Positions 1 to 8,897 of a stretch of 64,000 bases of DNA are shown piece after piece (positions within the stretch are counted from its first letter, which is position 1; each line of letters starts with the position of its first letter). Below the pieces are notes generated by a model. The model worked only from the letters and a program-made list of their open reading frames with translations. It was not told the DNA's origin and made no database searches. Position numbers and translations under genes: made by a program. Origin of the DNA: Aquabacterium sp. (lineage in GTDB: Bacteria > Pseudomonadota > Gammaproteobacteria > Burkholderiales > Burkholderiaceae_C); NCBI RefSeq assembly GCF_016234775.1, contig NZ_JACRAH010000021.1, positions 212,770-276,769 of the forward strand. Reading direction: 5' to 3'.

Positions 1-33
1 GCCACGTGCGAGGCACATTACACTGTCGCCCGC

Positions 34-666
34 ATGAAGAACATCGTCATCCTGATCTCCGGCCGAGGCTCCAATATGGAAGCCATTGTGGACACCTGCG
101 CCAGCGAGCAATGGCCCGCCCGCATCGCGGCCGTGGTCAGCAACAAGGCCAGCGCTGGCGGCCTGCAGTTTGCCGCTTCGCGCGGCATCGCCACGGCCGT
201 GCTGGATCACAAGGCCTTCGAGACACGCGAGGCGTTCGACGCCGAACTGGCCCGCGTGATCGACGGCTACGCGCCCGATCTGGTGGTGCTGGCCGGTTTC
301 ATGCGTATCCTGACAGAAGGCTTCGTGCGCCATTACGAAGGCCGTTTGCTGAACATCCACCCTTCCCTGCTGCCGGCCTTTCCAGGCCTGCACACGCACC
401 AGCGTGCCATCGAAGCCGGCTGCAAGCTGGCCGGCGCCACCGTTCACTTCGTGACGCCAGAGCTCGATCACGGCCCCATCGTGGCCCAGGCGGCGGTGCC
501 CGTCCTGAGCGAGGACACAGAAGGCAGCCTGTCAGCCCGGGTGCTCAAGCAAGAACACGTGATCTACCCGCGTGCCGTGAAATGGTTCGTGGAAGATGCC
601 CTCACCCTGCAAGGTGGCCTGGTGACGCACAAGGCAGGCGCCCCGCAGTTGATCGTGAGCGCCTGA
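34..666 (+). CDS. purN: Phosphoribosylglycinamide formyltransferase
   Basis: This 210-residue cytoplasmic enzyme transfers a formyl group from 10-formyl-THF to GAR in purine synthesis. The family's GRGSN phosphate loop is at residues 10-14. The catalytic Asn-His-Asp triad is visible as N107 and H109 in the NIHPSLLP motif and D145 in ELDHGPI. Length is normal for PurN (about 190-220 residues). The ATG at 34 gives the canonical N-terminus beginning MKNIVILISG. The last 65 bases overlap, on the other strand, the 3' end of the PEP-CTERM gene that follows. The 33 bases before the start do not show the upstream gene. Confidence 0.97.
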   Translation: MKNIVILISGRGSNMEAIVDTCASEQWPARIAAVVSNKASAGGLQFAASRGIATAVLDHKAFETREAFDAELARVIDGYAPDLVVLAGFMRILTEGFVRHYEGRLLNIHPSLLPAFPGLHTHQRAIEAGCKLAGATVHFVTPELDHGPIVAQAAVPVLSEDTEGSLSARVLKQEHVIYPRAVKWFVEDALTLQGGLVTHKAGAPQLIVSA

Positions 667-1273
667 ACGCCGAGGCGCCGCCCATCAAAGCGGCCCCAAC
701 AACGAACAATGCCCACGTGGACGACTCAGGCACGGCGCTCACCACGACGTTGTCAAGGTGAACGGTTTCAATGGGGCCATTGCCTGCCTCCATGTTGATG
801 TCCACGCGCTGCAGGTTGGCCACAATGCTCGCAAACATGCCTGGCTCAACGCCCCATTCGCTGGCGTCCAGCTTCAAGCTGTAGGTCCGCCAGTCCGAAC
901 CTGGCTCGCCGGAAGGCACAAGGTCCAGCACCACACTGCCTTGACTCGAAATCAGGGAAACCGCACCGAACTCCGGCCAGTACGAGGAGATGGGCAACGC
1001 CAGCCTGGCATCAAACGAGAAGGCCCCCCCCAGATAAGGCAGCCATCCACCGGCCACCGCACTCTCCGGAAGGCTCAACATCACATTGGTGGCATCCGTC
1101 AGATCCTGGATGCGCAAGTATCCCGCTGACTCGTGCGCCAGCATGCCCGCCGCATCGCCATTGATAGAAAACCCCTGCGCATCGGCATCAAACGTGTAGC
1201 GCAACTCAGCGTGAGACAGACATGCCGCCCCGGAAAGGGCCCCCGCCCACAACAACCGATACAAACCATTCAT
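602..1273 (-). CDS. PEP-CTERM sorting domain protein
   Basis: This is a 223-residue predicted secreted protein of unknown function. The chosen ATG at 1273 has a strong ribosome site (AAGGAG, 7-nt spacer) and opens a signal peptide ending near ACLSHA. The body is beta-rich with no recognisable enzyme motif. Near the C-terminus comes VPESSTWALFVVGAALMGG followed by an Arg-rich stretch (AFRRSR), the tripartite PEP-CTERM signal (Pro-Glu motif, hydrophobic segment, basic tail) handled by exosortase systems. About 17 residues continue past the basic tail, and that part overlaps purN. No exosortase is in the window, so it must be encoded elsewhere. Confidence 0.85.
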   Translation of the reverse strand: MNGLYRLLWAGALSGAACLSHAELRYTFDADAQGFSINGDAAGMLAHESAGYLRIQDLTDATNVMLSLPESAVAGGWLPYLGGAFSFDARLALPISSYWPEFGAVSLISSQGSVVLDLVPSGEPGSDWRTYSLKLDASEWGVEPGMFASIVANLQRVDINMEAGNGPIETVHLDNVVVSAVPESSTWALFVVGAALMGGASAFRRSRSTAGRLPCASPGHLAG

Positions 1274-1392
1274 GCTGAGACTCCTTGATTGAATATCTCT
1301 AGGGACGAAAAGTCTAAAAGCTGGCACGTCGATTGGAAAGCACTGTTACTGTCTCTGATAACCTTTGCGGCCGTTGAAACAAGGGAGCCGCC

Positions 1393-2331
1393 ATGAGAAC
1401 AAGCACATTCAGCATATACCGATGGTTGATTCAAGTCACATTGAGCGCCGTGCTGTGCACCGCCATGGCCACCGCCATCGCCGACGAGCACCAATCTGAT
1501 ACCGCCCAGAGCAATGCCCACCAGGCCGCCATCGCAGAGGCCTCCAAGGCCATGCAGGCCGCCCAGATCAGGGGACCTGCCGAGATCAAGCTGCGCGATC
1601 AGGCCACCCTCAAGCTGCCTGCCGGCTACATCTGGGTGCCGGAGCCTGCCGCCAGTCAGTTCATGAAAGCCGTGGGCAACCACCCCGACGAGCGCGAGCT
1701 GGGCCTGGTCTTCCCGGAATCGGATGCACAAGGCTGGATGGTGGTGGCCCGCTATGAAGACGCCGGCTACATCAAGGATGATGACGCCAGGAACTGGGAC
1801 GTGGACGAGCTGTTCAAGAGCCTGAAGGAAGGTACCGAAGCCTCCAACGAAGAGCGCCGCAAAAACGGCTACCCCGAACTCGACATCCTGGGCTGGGTGG
1901 AAAAGCCCAACTACGTGGCAGACGCGCACCGCCTGGTGTGGTCCATGTCAGCACGCGTCAAGGGCGCCCCCGCCGATGAACCCACCAGCATCAACTACAA
2001 CACCTATGCCTTGGGCCGCGAAGGCTACATCACGCTCAACCTGATCACCGGCTCGCAGGCCATCGGCCAGGACAAGGCCCACGCTCAGACGCTGCTGACG
2101 GCACTGGACTTCAATGAAGGCAAGCGCTATGCAGACTTCAATCAGTCCACCGACAAAGTAGCGGAGTATGGTCTGGCTGCGCTCGTGGGTGGCCTGGCAG
2201 CCAAGAAGCTGGGCATGTTCGCCCTGGCTGCCGGCTTCCTGGCAAAGTTTGCCAAGGTGATCCTGCTGGCCGGCGCAGGCGTGTTCGCTGTGTTCACCAA
2301 GTTCTTCAAGCGTGACAAAAACCAAGGCTGA
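1393..2331 (+). CDS. DUF2167 family membrane protein
   Basis: This 312-residue protein matches the DUF2167 pattern. It has a signal peptide ending near residue 31, then a soluble domain with LKLPAGYIWVPE, RELGLVFPE, DAGYIKDDDA and LGWVEKPNYVADAHRLVWS. Two hydrophobic helices follow near the C-terminus (about residues 255-305), then a basic tail (KFFKRDKNQG). The layout suggests an exported domain anchored by C-terminal helices. Its biochemical role is unknown. The M50-type protease gene starts 21 bases downstream on the same strand, so co-transcription is likely. Confidence 0.85.
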   Translation: MRTSTFSIYRWLIQVTLSAVLCTAMATAIADEHQSDTAQSNAHQAAIAEASKAMQAAQIRGPAEIKLRDQATLKLPAGYIWVPEPAASQFMKAVGNHPDERELGLVFPESDAQGWMVVARYEDAGYIKDDDARNWDVDELFKSLKEGTEASNEERRKNGYPELDILGWVEKPNYVADAHRLVWSMSARVKGAPADEPTSINYNTYALGREGYITLNLITGSQAIGQDKAHAQTLLTALDFNEGKRYADFNQSTDKVAEYGLAALVGGLAAKKLGMFALAAGFLAKFAKVILLAGAGVFAVFTKFFKRDKNQG

Positions 2332-2352
2332 CCTTCGTTCAGTGCCCACACC

Positions 2353-3078
2353 ATGTTGAAGATCCTGTTGCTGCTGTTCAGCGGCCTGAAGTTCGGCAAG
2401 CTGCTCACCACGGGCGGCACCATGCTGATTTCGCTGGTGGTGTACGCCTTCATCTACGGGTGGAAATACGCCGCTGGCTTCATCGCCCTGCTGTTCGTGC
2501 ACGAGATGGGACACTTCATCGCCGCACGCCAGCGCGGCCTGCAAGTAGGTGCACCCACCTTCATCCCCTTCATGGGCGCCTGGATCGAGATGAAGGATCT
2601 GCCCCATGACGCAGAGACCGAGGCCTACGTGGGCCTGGGCGGGCCGCTGGTGGGCACGCTGGGTGCGCTGGCCTGCTACTTCCTTGCACGGGACCTGGAC
2701 CACAGTGGCAAGTGGCTGCTGGCCGTGGCCTACGCCGGCTTCTTCCTGAACCTGTTCAACCTGATCCCTCTGTCACCTCTGGACGGCGGACGCATCACGG
2801 CCGTGCTGTCGCCACGCCTGTGGCTGTTGGGTGTGCCGGTAATGGGATTCCTGCTGTGGCAGAACCCACTCAATCCAGTGCTGATCCTGATCGCCATCAT
2901 GGCCATTCCGCAATTGATCAAGGCCTGGAAGTTCCGTGCTGATGATCCCTCGCATGCAGGCTATTACGTGGCCTCCGCCGAAACCCGGCTGACCTACGCC
3001 ACCGCCTACATCGGCCTGCTGGCCTTCCTGGCCGTGATGACGCATGACGTGCACGAGATGCTGGCCGTCATCCGATAG
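2353..3078 (+). CDS. Site-2 protease family (M50) membrane metalloprotease
   Basis: This is a 241-residue polytopic membrane protein. The zinc-binding HEMGH motif is at residues 50-54 within a hydrophobic helix. The third ligand is D144 in the NLIPLSPLDGGR segment, as in site-2 proteases. There is no PDZ domain, so it belongs to the compact class rather than the RseP class. The substrate is unknown. It follows the DUF2167 gene by 21 bases and probably shares its mRNA. The gene converges on the histidine kinase that ends at 3084. Confidence 0.9.
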   Translation: MLKILLLLFSGLKFGKLLTTGGTMLISLVVYAFIYGWKYAAGFIALLFVHEMGHFIAARQRGLQVGAPTFIPFMGAWIEMKDLPHDAETEAYVGLGGPLVGTLGALACYFLARDLDHSGKWLLAVAYAGFFLNLFNLIPLSPLDGGRITAVLSPRLWLLGVPVMGFLLWQNPLNPVLILIAIMAIPQLIKAWKFRADDPSHAGYYVASAETRLTYATAYIGLLAFLAVMTHDVHEMLAVIR

Positions 3079-3083
3079 CGCCT

Positions 3084-4424
3084 TCACTCGGTGATCGGCA
3101 CCTCGAACCAGAAAAGGCTGCCGCAGCCTGGTTGACTGTCCACGCCGATGCGCCCGTTCATCATGTCCACCAGGCGCTTGCAGATGGCCAGCCCCAGGCC
3201 CGATCCACCGTATTGACGGATGGTGCTGTCACTGGCCTTGTTGAAGGGCTGAAACAGCTGGCACAGCGCTTCATGCGGAATACCGATGCCCGAATCCTGG
3301 ACTTCCACGTACAAGGCATGCTGGCCATCATCGGCCTGCATGGTCCGGCAGCGCACGGAGACCTCGCCATGGGGCGTGAACTTCACGGCATTGGCCAGCA
3401 AGTTGAGCAAGACCTGCTTGACCCGCAGCGGATCACCCATGGCGTCAATCTCGCCGTCGGGAAACTCTCGAATCAGTGACACACCCTTCTGCTCGGCGAT
3501 GGACGAGACCATGTCCACGGCCTCATGGGCCAACTGCACGGCGTCAAACCGTTGCGATGCCAACTGTGTAGGGTGCGACTCCAGGCGAGAAAAATCCAGC
3601 ACGTCGTTGACGATCTGCATCAAGGTATCACCGCAACGATCAATCTGTTCGACATAGAGCGACTGCTGATTGGTGAGTTCACCGCGCTTGAGCAATTGTG
3701 TGAAGCCCAGGATGCCGTTGAGCGGCGTGCGCACTTCGTGGCTGATCTGGGCGAACATGCGCGTGCGATCCAGGCTGGACTGTTGAACGGCCTGCAGCAT
3801 GCTCTCCAACTTGACCGCACGCCGCTCCAGCGACAGGTTCTGTCTGTCGATCATGCGCTGGTTCGCATCGATCTCTTCACCAAATCGATCATAGGCGCGC
3901 CGCACCACGATGCCAAAGCCCGCGCCAATGATCAGGAAGCCGATCTGCATGATGAACAAGGGGTTGTCTTCATGCCGCATCAAGGGCTGCACCCAGCCAT
4001 GCTGCTGGTTCTGCCACATCAACACGGCGGACAGCAGCGCGATGGCCGTCCAGATCAGGCCGTCGACCACGCCCATCAGATGGGCCACGAACATGGGCCA
4101 CCACACCAGCCACCACACGGCGGTGCTCGGCGTCAGGCCCATCCACATCAAGGCCAGCACCAGTCCGGCCAGATTGCCCAGCAACATCACATAGCTGCAG
4201 GCGCGGATGCTGATAGGGCTCAATCTGGATTTGAACAGTGGGAACAAGGCCAGCACGAGTGTGGCAGGCAAGCCCAGCATGGCCGCTATCGACCATTGGC
4301 CCAGATACAGGCCATATGCCAGTGCGAACGCAAAGTGCCCAGCAACCGACACATAGATCAGTTCGCTGAAACGCTTGTATTTGACCCAGCCAGCGACCCA
4401 ATGCGCTGGAGGTGGTGATGCCAT
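3084..4424 (-). CDS. Membrane sensor histidine kinase
   Basis: This is a 446-residue kinase. About six hydrophobic segments occupy residues 15-180, followed by a helical linker, a HisKA domain with the phospho-acceptor in ISHEVRTPLNGILGF (His near residue 229), and a HATPase domain with DSGIGIP and GGSGLGLAICKRLV boxes. It has no receiver domain, so its partner is a separate regulator. The ATG at 4424 is chosen because AGGAG lies 6 bases upstream. The LuxR-type regulator ends 142 bases upstream on the same strand, so the two may be functionally linked. The signal is unknown. Confidence 0.9.
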   Translation of the reverse strand: MASPPPAHWVAGWVKYKRFSELIYVSVAGHFAFALAYGLYLGQWSIAAMLGLPATLVLALFPLFKSRLSPISIRACSYVMLLGNLAGLVLALMWMGLTPSTAVWWLVWWPMFVAHLMGVVDGLIWTAIALLSAVLMWQNQQHGWVQPLMRHEDNPLFIMQIGFLIIGAGFGIVVRRAYDRFGEEIDANQRMIDRQNLSLERRAVKLESMLQAVQQSSLDRTRMFAQISHEVRTPLNGILGFTQLLKRGELTNQQSLYVEQIDRCGDTLMQIVNDVLDFSRLESHPTQLASQRFDAVQLAHEAVDMVSSIAEQKGVSLIREFPDGEIDAMGDPLRVKQVLLNLLANAVKFTPHGEVSVRCRTMQADDGQHALYVEVQDSGIGIPHEALCQLFQPFNKASDSTIRQYGGSGLGLAICKRLVDMMNGRIGVDSQPGCGSLFWFEVPITE

Positions 4425-4531
4425 GTACTGCTCCTGTGGCCTCAACTGTTGGCGTGCCAAGACGCCGCCCGCAAGCCTAACGCATGCTGACGTGAACTAC
4501 CCCTGTTGCTGCATGAGGGTTTGCGAGATGA

Positions 4532-4555
4532 CAAGAACCTTGCTGAGGGTTCTTG
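4532..4555 (-). terminator. Stem-loop after the LuxR regulator gene
   Basis: A perfect 8-bp inverted repeat (CAAGAACC / GGTTCTTG) with an 8-nt loop lies 11 bases downstream of the regulator's stop codon. There is no T-tract, so it may be a weak terminator or an mRNA-stabilising hairpin separating the regulator from the kinase gene at 3084-4424. Confidence 0.4.
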
Positions 4556-4565
4556 CACTCGATCA

Positions 4566-5234
4566 TCAAGCTGAGATGGCCCTGCTGGCGAGCGCCGCAG
4601 CAGCTGCGCGGGTCTCCACGCCGAGCTTTTCGAAGATGTGTTCCAGGTGCTTGTTGACCGTGCGATGACTCATGCCCAGGATGTCGGCGATATCTCGGTT
4701 GGTCTTACCCTTTGCCAGCCAGCTGAGGACTTCGGTTTCACGGGGTGTCAAGGCGGCATCACTCAAACGACTGAGCTCTGTTGAACCGCCTTCGCTTGTG
4801 CGTTGTCCTTGTTGCATGACATGCAGCGCATCACGTGCCATGCGTGCGTTGCGCACATGCGTGCTCAATCTGGCCAGCACCTCTTCGATTCGAACCGGCT
4901 TGACCACGTAGTCCACGCCCCCCGCTTCAAAGCCTGCGACGACATCAGCTGTCTCTGACAAGCCCGTCATGAAGATCACCGGGATGGCAGACCATGCCGC
5001 ATGATTCTTGATGCGTTGACAGGTCTCGAAGCCAGTCAGCCCAGGCATGACGCCGTCCATCAGGATGGCATCGGGAGACACCACATCGAGCCTGGCCAAT
5101 GCCTGCTCGCCATCACGGGCCACCAGCACGGTATAGCCTTCATCGGCCAGCGCATCACACAACATGCGCAGGGTGTCCGGCGCATCATCCACCACCAGGA
5201 CGGTGCCCTGGCTCTGCTCAAGCTTGGGATTCAT
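4566..5234 (-). CDS. LuxR/FixJ-type response regulator
   Basis: This is a 222-residue two-component regulator. The receiver domain has the acidic pair in VLVVDDAP (residues 13-18), the phospho-acceptor D60 in AILMDGVMPG and the conserved Lys in VVKPV. The C-terminal LuxR/GerE helix-turn-helix runs over about residues 158-215, from LTPRETEVLSWLAKGKTNRD into the MSHRTVNKHLEHIFEKLGV recognition helix. The ATG at 5234 lies inside the last codons of the NCS1-kinase gene (17-base overlap), so translation is probably coupled. It is the best candidate to bind the TACGT-N6-ACGTA sites before urtA and amiE, but that is inference. Confidence 0.93.
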   Translation of the reverse strand: MNPKLEQSQGTVLVVDDAPDTLRMLCDALADEGYTVLVARDGEQALARLDVVSPDAILMDGVMPGLTGFETCQRIKNHAAWSAIPVIFMTGLSETADVVAGFEAGGVDYVVKPVRIEEVLARLSTHVRNARMARDALHVMQQGQRTSEGGSTELSRLSDAALTPRETEVLSWLAKGKTNRDIADILGMSHRTVNKHLEHIFEKLGVETRAAAAALASRAISA

Positions 5235-8200
5235 CAAGCGTGTCCTCTGCGAGATAGGGGGCCACATAGGAGACCACAGCCTCCATGTCAAATTGATCGA
5301 TCAGTTCGCGCAGGCGGCGCCAATGGCGAGCCTGCTCCGGCGCGGACTGCGTCCATTCCTCCAGCGCAGATTGCAAGCCCTGCACATGACCCTTGCGCGC
5401 CAGACGATCGAGCTCCCAGGCCGCATCCTGTGGCATGACGTTGTCTGACGCCGTGAACAAATCCAGTTGCGGCAAGTCCGTGGGTTCGGCGTGGTCCGCA
5501 TTGATGGCTGCAAGCGGCGCCGTCACCCACTGCAATGACAGATAGCGCGCCAGGGTATCGAGCAACTCCGACTCCATCACCGGCTTGGCCACAAAAGCCT
5601 GGCACTCGGCAGCGGCCAGGTTCTCAGGCCGGTTCTCGAACACATTGGCCGACACGAGCACGATGGGCACCTCGCGAAAGCCAGCTTGCCTGATCGCCCG
5701 CGCGGTACGCCAGCCATCCATGTCGTCCATCGAGATGTCCAGCAGCACAGCGTCCGGGCAGGCCTCCTTCACGCTTTCCAGGCCCTCCTGGCCACTGGCT
5801 GCTTCTCGAATATCAAAGCCCAGTGGCAACAACATGCCCGCCAGCATCTGCCGCTGTATCGGTTGATCGTCCACCACCAGCAGGGTCTTGCGCTTGCCTT
5901 CATAGCCAGTGATCGGGCGCTGCAGCAGACGCATGGTGCGTTCCCCGTTTTCCCGCAACTTCGATTCAGGCGGCGCAACAATTTCTCGCAGGTACAGGCG
6001 CACGCTGAAGGTACTGCCCTGCCCCATCACGCTCTGCACACTCAACTCGCCGCCCATGAGTTCCGTCAGCAAGTGCGTGATGGTCAAGCCCAGGCCGGTA
6101 CCTGGCTCGCTGCTGCGACGCCCGCCACTGCCACGCTCGAAGGGCAGGAAGATGCGCTCCAGGTCCTGGGGCGCAATGCCGATGCCGGTGTCGAGCACTT
6201 CAAAACGCAGCACCTCACGGCGTGCATCAAGGCGCAAGGTGATCCGCCCCTTCTGCGTGAAGCGCACGGCGTTGCTCAACAAATTGAGCAGGATCTGACG
6301 CAGCCGCTTGGCATCAGCCTGCACCCACGAAGGCACCTTGCCTCGTGTCTCCAGTTTGAAGCCCAGGCCTTTGGCCTCTGCCTGCGGTTGCACCATGCTG
6401 ACCACATCATCCAGAAACTCGGGCAAAGGAACGGGTGCTGATTCCAGTCGCAATCGACCGGCTTCAATGCGCGCGAGATCGAGCAAGCCATCAATCAGGC
6501 CCATGAGGTGCTCGCCACTGCGCTGGATGGTGTTGAGTGCGGTGCGCTTTTTGCCAACAGGCGGGGCCTCCTTGAGCAGGATCTGCGCATAACCCAGGAT
6601 GCTGTTGAGCGGTGTGCGCAACTCGTGCGTCATGCCGGCCACATAGCGCGTCTTGGCTTGATTGGCCGCTTCGGCCAGTTCCTTGGCCTGCTGCAAGGCC
6701 GCATCAGTGCGCCGGTGAGCGTCGATTTCGAGTTGCAGCAACTGGTTGTGGCGGTTGGAATCATCCTGCGCCATGCGCCGGCTCTCGGAGGCCAGCACCA
6801 CCCACCAGGCGCACACGGCCGCCGCCAATAACAGCAGGGCGAACACCTTCACGAAGGGCCCGTCCAGCATGGTTTGCCCGGTGACCACGCCTTCCTGGTA
6901 GTAAACAACACCCAGCACGAAGGCCAGCAGGGTGGCAATCGACAGGAACACCACCAGGTAGTGCCCCACCCTGAAGTTGATGCGTTTGGAGAGCGCCACC
7001 GGCAGCACCGCCATCAGGCCATCCGAGACCTGTTCGGCCGCGCGCGATCGCGTCTTGCAGCGATCATGGCAGCGAGACTCCAGCGTGCAACACAAGGAGC
7101 AGATCGGCGCATCGTAGGCCGGGCACATGGCCATGTCTTCGGCCTCGAAGTGGTTCTCACACACCGAGCAGCGCACCAATTGGCCCGGTTTCCACTGTGT
7201 GCGAGGCAATCTGGCCAGGTAGTAACGCCCCTGCGTGATCCAGGCCAGCAAGGGCGACATGACCATGGCGATGCCCAGGGCAATGAAGGAGGACCAGGCC
7301 ACGGCCCCCTCCCCCAGCAGCCCGGCATGTGCCGCCACCGCCACCACCGCTGCCGACAAGGTGGCCCCCAGCCCGACCGGATTGAGGTCATACAGATGCG
7401 CGCGCTTGAACTCGATCCCCTTGGGCGACCAACCCATGGGCTTGTTGATCATCAGATCAGCCACCAACGCGCCCACCCAGGCGATCGCCACATTGCTGTA
7501 GAGGCCCAGAACGCGCTCCAGCGCGCCGAACACGCCCAGCGTCATCAACAGCACGGCGATGATGACATTGAAGACCAGCCACACCACCCGCCCCGGATGG
7601 CTGTGCGTGAGCCGCGCAAAGAAGTTGGACCAGGCCAGCGAGCCCGCATACGCATTGGTCACATTGATCTTGACCTGCGACACGATGACGAACAGCACCG
7701 TGGCACCCAATGCCCACGCTGGCGATGAGAACACCTCACTGAAACCGGCCAGGTACATCTGCGTGGGCTCGATGGCCTTGTCAACCGGCACTTCGTGTTG
7801 CAAGGCCAGAAAGGCCAGAAAGGCCCCCGCCAGCATCTTGAGCATGCCGGGCACCACCCAGCCCGGGCCCGCCACCAGGACGGCCGTCCACCAGCGCACA
7901 CGGTTCTCGCGTGTCTTCTCCGGCAGGAAGCGCAGGAAGTCCACCTGCTCGCCAACCTGTACGACCAGCGAGAAAGCCACAGTAGAGGCCAGCCCCACCG
8001 CAGTCATGTCAAAACCACTGCTGCCCGTGCTGCGACCGCTCAGCGAGGTAAAGGCCACATAGGCCTCAGGATTCTGAAAGGCCACGAACAGGAAGGGGCA
8101 GATCCACAGGCTCAGCCAAACAGGCTGAGACCACATCTGCAATCGAGAGATCAGCGTGATGCCATGGGTGACCAGCGGGATGATGGCCAGCGAAGACGCC

Positions 8201-8664
8201 ACATAGCAAACGGGCAAGGGCCAGCCAAACAACATCTGCAGGGCCAGCGCCATGATGGCCGCCTCCAGCGCAAAGAAGATGAAGGTGAAGCTGGCGTAGA
8301 TCAGCGAAGTCAGCGTGGAGCCCAGGTAGCCAAAACCGGCACCCCGAGTGAGCAAGTCCATGTCCACGCCGTATTTCGCAGCGTAATAACTGATGGGCAG
8401 GGCGGTCAGAAAGGTGATCAGCCCAACCACCAGGATGGCCCACAGCGCGTTGGTGAAGCCGTAATTCAGCGCAATGGCGCCGCCTATGGCCTCCAGCGCC
8501 AAAAAAGACACGGCACCAAACGCCGTGTTGGCCACCCGCATTTCGCTCCATTTGCGGAAGGTGCGCGGGGTGTAGCGCAGCGCGTAGTCCTCCAGGGTCT
8601 CGTTGGCCACCCAGGAGTTGTATTCACGGCGAATGCGAAAGATCTTTTGCCGGGCTACGGACAC
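5218..8664 (-). CDS. NCS1-permease-like hybrid sensor kinase with receiver
   Basis: This 1148-residue fusion begins with about 490 residues resembling an NCS1 nucleobase/allantoin/hydantoin permease (TM-rich, with YGFTNALWAILVVGLITFL and a GAGFGYLG-type loop). A Cys-rich patch follows at about 498-540 (CSVCENHF, CPAYDAPICSLCC, CHDRC), probably metal-binding. Then come two more TM helices, a coiled coil, a HisKA domain (MTHELRTPLNS, His near 680), a HATPase, a receiver (VVDDQ near 930, acceptor Asp in LLDISMDD near 976) and a 100-residue tail. The start is GTG (8662-8664) with CGGAG upstream. It overlaps its regulator gene by 17 bases and diverges from urtA. The likely role is sensing amides, urea or a related nitrogen compound. 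Confidence 0.92.
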   Translation of the reverse strand: MSVARQKIFRIRREYNSWVANETLEDYALRYTPRTFRKWSEMRVANTAFGAVSFLALEAIGGAIALNYGFTNALWAILVVGLITFLTALPISYYAAKYGVDMDLLTRGAGFGYLGSTLTSLIYASFTFIFFALEAAIMALALQMLFGWPLPVCYVASSLAIIPLVTHGITLISRLQMWSQPVWLSLWICPFLFVAFQNPEAYVAFTSLSGRSTGSSGFDMTAVGLASTVAFSLVVQVGEQVDFLRFLPEKTRENRVRWWTAVLVAGPGWVVPGMLKMLAGAFLAFLALQHEVPVDKAIEPTQMYLAGFSEVFSSPAWALGATVLFVIVSQVKINVTNAYAGSLAWSNFFARLTHSHPGRVVWLVFNVIIAVLLMTLGVFGALERVLGLYSNVAIAWVGALVADLMINKPMGWSPKGIEFKRAHLYDLNPVGLGATLSAAVVAVAAHAGLLGEGAVAWSSFIALGIAMVMSPLLAWITQGRYYLARLPRTQWKPGQLVRCSVCENHFEAEDMAMCPAYDAPICSLCCTLESRCHDRCKTRSRAAEQVSDGLMAVLPVALSKRINFRVGHYLVVFLSIATLLAFVLGVVYYQEGVVTGQTMLDGPFVKVFALLLLAAAVCAWWVVLASESRRMAQDDSNRHNQLLQLEIDAHRRTDAALQQAKELAEAANQAKTRYVAGMTHELRTPLNSILGYAQILLKEAPPVGKKRTALNTIQRSGEHLMGLIDGLLDLARIEAGRLRLESAPVPLPEFLDDVVSMVQPQAEAKGLGFKLETRGKVPSWVQADAKRLRQILLNLLSNAVRFTQKGRITLRLDARREVLRFEVLDTGIGIAPQDLERIFLPFERGSGGRRSSEPGTGLGLTITHLLTELMGGELSVQSVMGQGSTFSVRLYLREIVAPPESKLRENGERTMRLLQRPITGYEGKRKTLLVVDDQPIQRQMLAGMLLPLGFDIREAASGQEGLESVKEACPDAVLLDISMDDMDGWRTARAIRQAGFREVPIVLVSANVFENRPENLAAAECQAFVAKPVMESELLDTLARYLSLQWVTAPLAAINADHAEPTDLPQLDLFTASDNVMPQDAAWELDRLARKGHVQGLQSALEEWTQSAPEQARHWRRLRELIDQFDMEAVVSYVAPYLAEDTLDESQA

Positions 8665-8745
8665 GAACTGGCTCCGAAAAGAAGGACGGCTCTGCTCGTA
8701 TGCAAGAAGCGATCCACCGGTTTTGGCAACGTGTGCGTACGCCCA

Positions 8746-8764
8746 CTACGTCAATTAACGTATT
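8746..8764. promoter_or_regulatory. Candidate operator before urtA (TACGT-N6-ACGTA)
   Basis: CTACGTCAATTAACGTATT contains the inverted repeat TACGT-N6-ACGTA (8747-8762). The same 19-mer with two substitutions lies before amiE at 24921-24939. It sits in the 233-base divergent gap, 83 bases from the kinase GTG and 136 from the urtA ATG. A further self-complementary octamer, GCGTACGC, is at 8735-8742. The sequence is typical in size for a LuxR-family dimer site. Binding by the adjacent regulator is inferred. Confidence 0.65.
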
Positions 8765-8791
8765 CATGGAAAACCCGCTCGTCCGTACTGT
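8763..8791 (+). promoter_or_regulatory. Putative urtA promoter
   Basis: A weak -35 (TTCATG, 8763-8768), a 17-base spacer and TACTGT (8786-8791) as -10 follow the candidate operator. The operator centre lies 31.5 bases before the -10, exactly as at amiE. The poor -35 fits an activator-dependent promoter. This would leave a leader of about 100 nt before urtA. Confidence 0.4.
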
Positions 8792-8897
8792 TGCACCCAA
8801 GGTCGCGACAAGCGGTGCGGGATGACAGGTTCGACAAGGGCCACTCATGCACCACTGCGCGGCATCGGCAACCCGTTTTTGTGCAAGGAGTCCTTTC

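Noticed and set aside
8847..8897. Longer N-terminus for UrtA
   Set aside because: The ATG at 8898 has AAGGAG at ideal spacing and starts a twin-arginine-like signal, and the 17 extra residues have no signal character.
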